NCBI GenBank assembly: GCA_013400115.1
Contig: VXBP01010347.1
Location: forward strand, 372,001-436,000
Source: Rhinopomastus cyanomelas
Lineage: Eukaryota; Chordata; Aves; Bucerotiformes; Rhinopomastidae
Direction: 5' to 3'
Length of the DNA stretch: 64,000 bases
The notes below the pieces were generated by a model. The model did not search any database, had not been told where the DNA came from, and worked only from the letters and a program-made list of their open reading frames with translations. The position numbers and the translations under genes are program-made. Shown piece by piece: positions 34,716 through 46,700 of the stretch (positions are counted from its first letter, which is position 1; every line of letters begins with the position of its first letter).

Positions 34716-37700
34716 CTGCTTGGAGCAAAGGGACACCATTACTCTCCTGGACTTCCTAAGAGGAGCCTCACAGAGGGGATACAGCTTCAATGTAAACCTT
34801 AACATTTAGTTGCCAAAATAGTGTGTAGATTAAAAACTAAATAACTGGGTAGTCACCAGGAAAAATGCCCCCTTGTTCATAAACAGTTTTAGTTTTACTC
34901 TATTTTTAGCTCTTTGCAGTAGGGGCTTTGGAAAGGCTCCACCAGGGCCAGGTGATAAGAGAAGCAAATGATTGCATCAATGGAATTGTACCATCACAGA
35001 CAGAATAGAACAAGTAGAAGTAATGTTAAAAGCAGCAGGTGAAGTGAAAGGGGGAGTTTTACCAACTCTAAGTGTCTCATAGGATCATCAAGGTTGGAAA
35101 AGATCAAGATTATCAGGTCCAACCATCTGCCCTACAACCCCCAACCACTAACCCATCTCCTCAAACACCCTGCCTGCCCAGTTATTGAACCCCTCCAGGG
35201 ACGGTGCCTCCACACCCTCCCTGGGCAGGCTGTTCCAAGGCATCCCTGCTCTTTCTGGGAACTTTTTCTCAAGATCCAACCTGAACATCCCCTGGCCCCA
35301 TTTCCTCTGGTCCTATTGCTAGTCCCTAGGGAGAAAAGGCCAAATCCTGCCTCACTCCTAGCTCCCTTCAGGTAGTTGTAGAGAACAGTGAGGTCTCCCC
35401 TCAGTCTCCCCTTCTCCAGGCTGAACAGCCCCAGCTTCCTCAGCCTCTCCCCATCAAACCTGTAAATTGTGGCTCTGAGGCTGTTCCTCTGTAACCCAGA
35501 GAGCTCAGGAGCTGGAATATCAAATGCCACCCTGTGTGGCCCAGCAGGACCATTCTCCACACATGCCCGCAGCTGATGCTGAACTCGGTCATTAGGTTTA
35601 GAGTGTTTTGGAACAAAGCCTTTGGGTTGAACTCTGCTCCCAGTCACCCCAGCCTCCCTAAACCTGATCTTAATGGGATCTCTTGGCTGTAGTCGCTATG
35701 CTGATCTCTCTGTAGTCAGCCACAAACAATTCATAGGGCAGTGGAAGCCCCATTTCAGCTGGCACCCTGGAAGGAAACTGTTTAGGAAATCTAATTTGGC
35801 TGCATGAGTCACCTCACCGCATGGAACGGGACACATTGGGCTTTTGTTAGTCAATGAGAGCCTGAAACCCAGCTCACTGGGATGGGAGGCTGTGAACTCC
35901 TGGGGACAGCAGATTTATTTGCAGTGACACTGAGCCCATCACTGATGTTAGCACCAGCTAGTAGTTTAGGAAATAAACTCTGCTTGGGTTGTTTACTGCT
36001 ACCCTGGAGTAAATTCAGTGTGAGCTCCAGAGTCTGGGGAAGAGACTGGCTGCACACCCTGGTTAATGGCACAGATGGGTTGCTGAGCACTGCTTGAGCC
36101 CTGCTGTGTGATGCTTTGGGTGTGGAAAGCAAAATGGCTTTACATGACCTGGGAAGAGTCCTAACGTTCCTATATATGTCAGTATTTCCAGTAAGAAGAA
36201 ATGAAAATGAGGTGGGAAATTGTTTTCTCTCTCCCTAGTCCATCTCTGCAGACCCCTTATGTCCTCACTTGGATCGGTTGAGCGAACCGGATATTTTCCT
36301 GCAGGTTGAGCCGTTGCCACCACACACCCCACACTTGTCCAGCTTCTTGGAGGAGCCAACGACGTGGTCGCAGCCAGCCTTGATGCACTGCCCATGAACA
36401 CAGATGGAGAGGGTCTCGGGTCCACACAGCGTCCCATCGATCACCTAGGGAATCACAGAATGTTAGGGATTGGAAGGGACCTTGAAACAGCATCCAGTCC
36501 AATTTCCCCCACCAGAGCAGGATCCCCTAGATCCAGTCACACAGGAACATGTCCAAGTGGATTTTAAACATCTCCAGATAAGAAGACTCCACAACCCCCC
36601 TGAGCAGCCTCTTCTAGTGCTCTGTCACTTTCACCGTGAAGAGGGGAGGATGCAGAGGAGGAATTAGGGAATAGCTGAGCGTGCATGTTGAGGTGATCAT
36701 CATCACCAAGAGTCTTACTTTGGCTTCAAAGACTTTAAATTCGCTCCTCCCTCGGGCTCGGCAGAAGAGCTTGCATCGATCTCGGGGTGAGACCCCTGAG
36801 TACTTGGGGACCCACTCCAGGCGATTCCCTTCCAGATCCGTAAAGTTGTAGCTGTTGTACTTCTCGCACTGCTGCTCCCGAAAGCTTTTCCCTGAAAGGG
36901 CAGGTGGAATGTCACCCAAAACCCCTGTGGAGCTGGCAAGACCCACCATCCTGCTTGGCTGGAGGTGTGGGAGGAGCTAAGGACTGTGGGATGGCCAAGC
37001 AGCAGAGGGGATCACAGCCCCCAGCAAAAGACCCCTTTAAAGAAAATGGATATTCAAGGGAGAGTGGAGTAGTCCTGGTGATGGGTTTTGGGGAAACGGG
37101 TGGGAGGAGACTCCACACTTGGGAACAGCAGGCACTTGGGAACAGCATCCTTTTGCGGAGCTGGACTTACCGTCGGGTGGACACTCATCAGTGTGGCAGG
37201 ACTGGTATCTGGCACGCTGGCCCTCGCAGTACCGGCCGCCGTGCTGGGGCTTGGGGCTGTCGCAGTGCCGGTAGGAGAACTGAACACCACCACCGCATGT
37301 CCGTGAGCAGGAGCCCCAGGGGCTCCATGGACCCCAGTCACCATCCACCATGGGCTGCAAGAAGCCATGAGAAGCTGCTAGCCCTGAGCTCAGCTAGCCC
37401 TGGCTGCTCCCTCCCAAAGGTTTGGAGCATTGCTAAATCTCCCCTCAGATCCTCTCCCCAGGGCCCTGATCAGCACTTCAGCACACACTTCTCATGAAGT
37501 TGTTGCTGACTTCCCCCAGCCTGTTCACATGCTTAAGGTTAAGCTCAGGTTTAATCACTTTGCTGATCGACTCAAATCACTGCTGACTCCCCCAGCAGGG
37601 CAAGAAGTGATGATGTTATTGCAGAACTGCTGCTGCCTGCTCTGGTTCGGACCCTTTAGGAGTCCCAGGGGGGAAAGCCCCAGCCAGTTGTTTCTCAGTC

Positions 37701-40700
37701 CAAGATACCTGAGGCTCCAGGGCATCCTGTGGCACGCAGCGGCCATCCCAGCACAGCCCATCGGCTTTGCAGCGGGTGCCATCGGCCCATGGCAAGCTGC
37801 CATTCTTGGTATGGCAAAGGGTCTCCCCACTGCCAGTCCTACACCAGAGCTGGGCGCAGATATCTTCTTCTGTGGTGTTGGGGCAGTGCTGGAAATCCTT
37901 GCCAAAGATCTGCTGGCATTGCTGGTCCAGGCTGTACAGGGGTCCTCGGCCAGGCAGCTCGGTGGGCAGCGAGAGGGGGTCCACAGGGGCATCGAGCAAG
38001 CAGTCGCCTGGGCAAGGCACAGAGGCATCGAGGCTTGACACCATGGATTGCACCAAGCAGGGCACCCCGACCCTCAGTCTGTGGCCTCATCTCCTGCCCC
38101 CATCATCCCATACACCCCTCCAGGCCTAGGCCATGAAGGAAAGGGTTGTCTTGAGTGAGGAGGCTGCAGAAGAGAACCCTACCGTGCCCTCCGTCCAGGA
38201 AATCTGTGAGATACATGGCACTGCAGGGAGACCAGGGCTGGGTCTTGTTCAGGTGGATGAAGAGAGGGGCCATCATGTGGTGCTTGCCCAGGGGCCCGAA
38301 GAGCCGCTCACAGGTCTTGGAGTCATCGTGGGGCATGCTGAGCACGTGGCCTGCGGGGCAGAGAGCACCGATGGGTGAGCCTCAGCCTCCCACCCCAGCT
38401 CTGCTGCAGGGGGTGCCTGGGCAGCTGGGAGCTTCTCTGAGTTATCCAGTGGCTGCTGCAGAAGCTCTTTGCTTTGATAAGGCAGTACAGGTTTGTATTT
38501 GCTCTGTCTCAGCAGTACAACCCACTGAACGCATCTCAGACTACTCAGTGCATCTCTAGGAGCAGCGAATCAATGGGGAAAAGTGCTTGGCCCCACTCCT
38601 CAGCTCATCACGTCAGGCAAACTCCCAGTTCCAGAGCTCCTAAGTGCCTTCGCTGGCACAAAGCAGCTGGTGCCACTGCCAGAAGCTCCTCAGCGCTGCC
38701 CAGTGGTACCCAGCTGGGACATGCTTGTGCTGGGCTGTGCTACACCCCCTTGCCAAGCTGAAAGAGTAGCCCCCACTCCTCCTCAGGAAGGGATGCCTTA
38801 CCCAGTTCGTGAGCCAGGGTGTAGGCTGCCTGCAGACCCTCGTCCTCAATCACCGAACAGCTCTTGTTGCGGTCGCACATGGTGCCAATATCTGCCACTC
38901 CCAGCGTGTCACAACTTTGGTGTCCGCAGAAGTCCTGTTGGCCAGCAATGCCCCAGGGAGTGAGGCAGGGTGAAGGGGTCCCTCAACACCTCTAAGCAAC
39001 CCACTAGTGCTCTGCACCCCAAATGCAACCACCCCCTCACTGCTTTGCTGTGAGCTTCATCCTTGGCAGGGGCCATCCCTCCTCTCCCACTAAAGGCATC
39101 TCAGCCCCCTTCATCTCCCCACCAAGGAACCTCCCAGACCTGTCTGGTCAGCAGGATGGCAGTGTCATAGTGCTCCGGGTGCCGGTCGCTCAGGGGGTTG
39201 AACTGTTGCTGCCAGCTACAGAAGTTGCGCAGGGTCAGCCCACCGTTGTCAGACACCTCTGGTCCTGCTGCCTCCTCATCCACCACCAGCACCTTCACCA
39301 CCACCAGGTTGATGGAGTTCTTCAGGCTTGGGTGCTTGTAGATGCGAGCTGCCATGGACATCAGGGTCAGGACGTGGTTCTGTGGGGAAAGAGAGGGGTA
39401 GGCAAAGCCTGGCTGTAAAACTTCCCACAGAGCACTGTATTTTTTTTTGTTGTGAAAGGAGAAATCAACGTAATTTTGGAGCCACCCACCTCCAGACTGA
39501 CTCAGTCAACCACCTGGGCTGATGGACTAAGGGCTGCCTTTCCTGCACAGGAAGGAAGTGTGGCTGCTCCATCCAGCTGGTTGGATGGGGCTCTGGGCAA
39601 CCTGGTCTGGTGAGAGGTGTCGCTGCCCATGGCAGGGAGTTGGCTCTGGGTGATCCCTGAGGTCCCCTCCAATCCAAACCAACCCAACCCAACCCAGTCT
39701 GTGATTCTGTGCTTCACACCTTGTGCTGGAGGGAAGGATGAGCATGATGTACCCACCCTCAATCCTCTCCTCCACCTGCCATGAACCCTTTGCACCCAGA
39801 AACCCTTGGAGAAACCCTCAGAAGTCCCTGTGAGTTGCTCTTGCAGATTCCCAAAGCGTCGACCCTGCCCTTGCTGCTGGAGCTGCCTCACACACAACAT
39901 CTCACTGATGCAGTGAGGTGGGGTCTGAACCCAACATCCTCAGTGAAAATGCAGGGCCAAGGTGCTCTGACAGCCAAGTCTTCACCCAGCAGCATCCCTT
40001 GCCCGGGCAACTGGGACGCCCAGTGATGACTTCATGTGTCAAACGCGCCAGTGATGTTTAGGCTGATGTAAACATCTTATCGGAGCATCAGAATTCCTCT
40101 GCTGCTTGGCACCCGCACGCGGTCCCTCAGTCAGGGGAGAAGAATGCAGCGATTACACAATGTAGTACTGGGAAAGAGAAAGTGTCTTCTCTCCTCCCCA
40201 GACGAATCACACCCTGTGGTCTTGCTCCAGAGCCACTCTGTAACGAAACTGGAAGGACTTGGTGGAAGCCCTGTCCAGCGGCTGAGATTCAACCAAAATC
40301 CCTGTTTCCAGAGCTCTGCCCTCATGATGGGGCAGTTATAGGGACAAAAATGCCCTTTTCCTAGCAAATGAGGGGAGAGACACCCCGTCCCCTAACAGCA
40401 GTGATGTGTTTGCTGCATCCAGAGCCATGGGCCCAGGGCACTTGTGGCTCTTTTAGACCATTCTGCCACATGTTTCATCCCACCGCCGGCAGCTCCATGT
40501 CACCAGATGTTTTGCTTCAGCAAGACGCATCCCAAGTCCTCACTGGCTCATTATCCAAGGGCAGGCCCCAGCAAGGATGATGGGAGCACTGAATAGACTG
40601 GTTTATTTAGACTGGCCACATCTCCACGCCATGACTCACAGCCCAGTATGAACAAATGTCACTGAGAAATCACCACCGAGACAAGAAACCCAGAAGAGAG

Positions 40701-43700
40701 CCCTACGAGCTGTTGTTTCAGGGGACCAGGGGAATTGTTCTGATGAATTGGGGAATTCCTTATGGAGAAAGTCACCAAATCACAGGACATTAGGGATTGG
40801 AAGGAACCTGGAAAGACCATTGAGTCCAATCCCCACGCCACAGCAGGATCTCCTAGATCCAGCTGCACAGGAACATGGACAAGTGGGTTTTAAACATCTC
40901 CAGAGAAGGAGACTCCACAACCCTCCTTGGGTTTCCACCTGAAAGATGGAAACACCTTCCAGTGCTCTATCACCCTCACTGTGAAGAAGTCACTTCTCAT
41001 GTTTACATGGAACCTTCTCTGCACCAGTTCATGCCCACTGCTCCTTGTCCTGTCCTTAGATGTAACTGAGCAGAGCCTGGCTCCATCCTCCTGACACCCA
41101 CCCTTTCCATATTTATCAACTTTAATGGGGTCACCCTTCAGTCTCTTTTTTAACAAGCTCAAGAGACCCAGCTCCCTCAGCCTTTCCTCACTGGGGAGAT
41201 GGTCCACTCCTAAAATACCACAGAGCCTTTCTAAAACTACACAAGTGAAGAACTAGAGGGATGCTCTGCACTGGAGGTGTGCACCATGGGATCATCCATC
41301 ATTTTCAAGGGAACAAATCCCACTCCATCCTTTTCTATCCCATTACAAGGTCCTGTCTGTCACGGCAGTTCTTAACTAGGAGCTCTCAATCCCTACCGCA
41401 AATCCCCCAGGACACCAACCCTCAGGGTTACAACCAGCCAAGAAACTTTCAGCAGCAGGGATGGAGGGACTTGGGAAACATCCGTCCAACTTCTCTTGGT
41501 CTGGAAAGCGAAGATGGAAAGCAAACTGAACAAACAGCTATTTAGTGCTGAGTAAAAGGTCAAATTCACTTGTTCCACCATCTGGTGTCTATTTATACCC
41601 ATCCCTGCTCTGTGCGGGAGTTGGTTGGGTTTCAGATGGACCCCGACTGCGCCGGGGAGAGCAGTGATCCACCTGCACTGCTCTGCCTTGGCCAACAATT
41701 TGGAACTGGGGCCAAAAGCAAATTACAGGATCCCCAGGGCTCAGCAGAGGTTGACTGAGCACTTCAGGCCAACAACCGGCTGTGGGCGAGTTGGATCCCT
41801 CTTGTCTCATCCTGCTCTGCAGAAGGCTCTGCCTTGGTGAGCCACCCAGCAGAAAACACTACCTTCTCTGGAGTTTCCTTCCCAGCATCAAGGCTGAGGA
41901 TGTGGGTACTGGGATCAGCTGTGGGGTAGCCTCAGGGCTGGGTTTGGGGAGCCCAGAGGTGGTTTCTGGGAAGGACTGGTTTCTGCCTCTTTGAAAGGCA
42001 CCACAGCAGAGTGGGTGCAACATACTTCCTTGCCATTTCCAACCAGTGTCCCATGAACCCTTGGCAGGACTTCAGCTGGTAAATCCTCCAGAGAGGACAC
42101 CAGCCCAAGCCTGAGGGGGTCACGGAACCATCCCTCCTCTGCCCATGCATTGCTTTCATGGCCAGGAACAAGCATCAAAGCTTGGAGATGCCCCCCAGAC
42201 ATCACACCTCTCATTTTCCCTGGCTGCAAACCCTTCTCTCAAGAAGACAAAATTCCACTCATTTTCTCCCCAAAACTACCCTGCATTAGAGCAGCTCTGA
42301 TATCCCTCCTGCCACAGCACCGCTGCTCTAGGGAGAGCACAGAGGTACCACCCGCACTACCCAACAGCAAACAGCACGTGTGATGGGAAAGAGAAATAGA
42401 AACCAGAGCTCAGGGAGCTGAAAAGGTTGTTTTGAACCTGCTATTGTGGAAGGGTTTCACTTTCTCCTCTTGCAAAATGCCTGCTTCCATCCCCCTGCGT
42501 GGGAACCGCTCGGAAGCCGAAGCCTGCAGAGCTCCCCACTCTATTTTGGTTTTAGAATAATAATCATTATTATTATTTTTGGGGGGAGAAGCAACTCTCA
42601 CACAGACGTTAACTGTTGCTGTGGTATGCACGCCATGACCTCATAGCTCTGGACCCACCCAGTGCCGACGGACGGCAGGGAGCAGCCTGCAACACCCCGG
42701 CGCGACTCATCTTCCCCCCAGCTCAGGGCTGGGGGCTAGCTTGGTTTCTCCTAGCATTTTTGCGGGATTCTTCTCCCCGCTGCTTTCCCCCTATAAGTCA
42801 GCATTTCTGTAGGGGAGAAAGAAAAAAAACCCCAGAAATGCTGTCTGGAGCACAGACAGATGGAAGGAGGAAAACATGGGGTCAGCTGTGAGAGCTGCCC
42901 AGTTTTTAAAAACAACTGGTTACAGCACATCCCAGTCTGTCTCGCTCCCCCAAAGCGATGTCTGCATGCTGGCCCCTGGCTCGGATACCTGCAGCGGCCG
43001 CCCCACCAGCCTCCTCCTGTGGCTTGAAGTCCAGGCCAAGAATTTCCTTGCAAAAAGGTGGGAGGCAGCCAAGGGAAATGAGGGGCAACCCGGGGAGGTG
43101 AGGGACATCTCACCAGCCCGCCAGTGTGCATGGCTGCCCTCCTGCCCTCCCAGCAACCTGCTTCATCCCTTTCCTGCTTCCACCTGATCTTCTGATCTTC
43201 TGCCCCCCCCCCCTTTGCTGGGTATTTGGAGCTAAACCCCAAAAGCAGATCTTTTTCAGGGCAGGGAAAACTGAGGTAGATGCAGACACGGATGAAGGTG
43301 AAGCAAGCCCCCATTCCCAAGAGCATCGCAGGGCAAGAGGGCTGCAGCTTGCCCCTGGGCTGTTTCATTCTGAAGTCCTGGATAAGCAGCGGTCACTGTG
43401 CCAGCAGCAGGGCCGGGATGCAGCAGCTGTTTAACATTATGGGGTGACACGAGGAAGCGAGTGCATCGGCCAGGGAAATAGCTAGGGAGGCTGTTTGGTC
43501 CTTCGACCCCTTGAACCCAAGCGGATGCAGGCTTCGGGTCACACCCGGGGGACAAATCCCATTGGAAAAGCACTAGCAGTAGTGTTGGATGGCAGCCTCA
43601 ACACGGGTCCCCCTTTGCTTTGCAAAGATCCCCTTTAATCCCACCCCAGGTGCCTTTGGGATGGGCTCAAGAGGGGCCAGCTCCTTTTGTCAAGGGATTA

Positions 43701-46700
43701 AGCAAATTCACCCGCTCACCCTGCAAAATATCCTAAAGCAGCCCAGCAACTGGACATGAGGGGACCTGAGGCTCTGGGGTGGCTCTGACTTTACCTGCAA
43801 GGTCACTGTGATGGAAGAGCTGGCAGCAGGACCCCAGCAGTGCCCTGTGCTGCACACACTAGCACCTGATTTTAGGAGAAAGGGATTAGAACAGGTCTCC
43901 TAAACTGTCATAAATCAGCTTGGAAAGAACACACAAGTCAGGCGAGGGATCCCAGCTGATCTGATTCTGCCCCAGTTCTCAGTCACTACCAGCTCCTGGA
44001 GTCAGGGATTGCAAATTCCTCACCAGCAAGGGCAAGGGGGAAAGGGGACTGTAGCCATCGCATTTGCAGACGAAAGCTGGGAAAGGCGACTCATCTGCAC
44101 CCAAGAGACTGGAGAAATCCCGCCACAGGAATCCCATTCTGCTGCCAACTGGCTGGGGATGCTGCAGCCGGTTCTTGTAACTGCCTGTTGCTTGAGGTGT
44201 CTCAGCAAACATCTCCCAAGCCCTGAGCATCCCTGCAAGTGCAGCCCGAGCTGCAGGTGCTCAGCTCTGCCACCCTTCCTCCTGCATGTCAGAGGGATTT
44301 AGTGCTGCCTCCTGCCTCAGTTTCCCCACTGAACCCCCTCCTCCCCTTCATTCTGTTAGCAATGCACACCCTGCTTTTTTTTTAACTCCAAGAATTTTAG
44401 GTGGGGAATTGGTGGGGAAAATTCAAGAGGAGCTGTGCATCCAGCTAGGTGCCTCACATCTACCCTAGATAAGAGGGCTCTTCCTAATCCCTGCAGGTGT
44501 CATCCTACCAAGTCCTCACTGACCTGCCAGCTGTTCCTAGCTGTTACTGCTCAGCACCATCCTCTAAAGCCCCCCCCCAAANCCTCCACCCCCCCCACCT
44601 CCTGCTAAACCACCTCTCAAGCCTCCCACCTCTTGCTAAAGACCCCACACTCCCTGCAGGCAGCTGCCCAGAAGAATTATTAAACCCCCAAATATCGAGG
44701 TCTGCTCTGACTTCATCATCCCCTCCTGCTTTACATGAGCATTGATGGAGGGGGAATGAAGCTCCTGTTATCTAAATTAGGTTATCAGCTGAGTTATTGA
44801 TTAGGAATATATCATTAGTAGCCTTTTCCCTACAGCAGCGTGACACTGATCAGAACTCACAGCACATTTTACGGTGGGGATCTTCTGCCTGAGCTGTTGC
44901 AGCTGATGCAACAAACTAGCTGGGAATACAAACAATGCTTGTGACCTTTAATAAATATTTGCTAATTAAAGTGTGGTTCTGGGAAGGAAAATCACTACAC
45001 AAATACAGCTTCTTCTGACTCAACATTTCTGCTCCCTGGGCATCTCCTAGTCAGCTCTCTAAGATTTCATGAGCCAACCACCACTTTTCCTGGCCCACAA
45101 ACTGTAGGGAGAAGGGAGATGACTCTTAAGTCTCCCGTGTTATCAGCTTCTCCCTGCAGTTTTGTTGCCGAGAACAAAAGGCACAGAAACACAGCAGGTG
45201 GCTGGGTTTGGTTCCCTTAGAGCTGCCTGGAGTTTTCTCCCAAATAGTTAATACTCCATCCCCCTGTTCATTCCAGCTGAGATCTGATCTCTTGCATCCC
45301 AACAAGAAATACCCAGAGTGATGATGCAGAGATACTGCACTTGGGGACAAAGAAATGATGGTGAAGTGGGAGCTGAGCAGACTGGAAACTCCTGGATAAC
45401 TAAGGAGGGGTCTTTCATGGACTGGTACCTGAGCCAGGGAGTACGACCAAGTGTCCATCACTTCTTGACCCTCTGTTTTCCTTGCCAGCCTGGCTGGTGG
45501 CAGGCAAGGAAAACTGAGCAAGGGGCGAAACCCACAAGCTGCTGAGCAGCTGAAATCAGCTGGAGCTCCCAAGTTTTGCATTTCTCAAGGTCCAGTCCTG
45601 CCTGAGTGGGGCTGGAATTAAACCACTCCTGAAGAAGCTGGATGAAGCCCCCAGGGAAGGATAAAAGTGAGCAGAGATGGCAAAGCCAGGCTGCCAAAGC
45701 ACAGCCTTGGCTGCCCAACAGCTCCCCACTGAGCTCCAGCTTCGAGGAATTCTCTAACAACCCGACCAACCCACTGCAGAGAACGAGCGACTGCCCTGCA
45801 CGGTTATCCCTCGGAAACCCCTGGGAACGATTCAGACTGTGTGAACCCGATTCTGGTCCTGACTGACCCATCACTGCAAGAGCTGGATTTGCATGAGGCG
45901 TGAAAAAAAAGCTGGTGCCACCGGAGGTGGCTGCTCAGCCACCCTAGGATGGATGCGGGGGGCTGAGAGATCCAGATCTCCACACTCAGGGTCCCTAAGA
46001 AGCTGGCCATGGGCAGGGTCTCTACATCTGGAACATGCTGAAGGAGGGGTAAAGCTTCTGGTGCTGGTGGCTGGGGAAAGGTTCATTCGTGCATCTGCTC
46101 GGCTGCTAACAGGTGGCTCAGGAGTGGGGCTGTACATTACTCAGCCCCTGGTTTATTTACTATTTGGCCCGAGCTCCCGTCCGGAAAGGAGTTTTAAGCC
46201 CACGGCTGTGCTGCACTGCTGTTTCCCTGCAGCGAGACAGGCATTAACCCCCTCTGGCCCTCATCTTTGGGGACACCAGACTGACGGAACATCACGGTGC
46301 CCACCCTATGCACACACAGGCTTCTGGGATGGGCACTGGGTTTGGCAATGGGACCCCCAACACTAACTGCACCCCACAGCTCTACCAGCCCTGAGGATTT
46401 ACAGCCCCTACACAGCAGGGAAAGATGGGGACAGAGCCAAAGTCCCCCACTGTGTCCCCAGTTCTCCACTCACTCACCTAAGGTGGTTTCTGGCATCCTG
46501 GGGCTGCTTGTCCCTTTGGAGGGACCTCAGCAGTGGGCAGCCCAGGAGAGTCAGTGGACTGAGCATGCAGAGGGGGGACAGGAGGGGACAGAAGGTGGAG
46601 AAATGAAGGGAATGGAGGGATAAGGGGTGAGGGTGCTGGAGAGGACAGAGATGATGAAGGGGTAGTGGGGATGGAGGAATGAACGAATGAAGGGATGAAG

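Noticed and set aside
37430..38136. Plus-strand open frames of 120-202 codons over the ADAMTS8 exons
   Set aside because: Antisense shadows of exons 4 and 5 with no independent domain or start signal.
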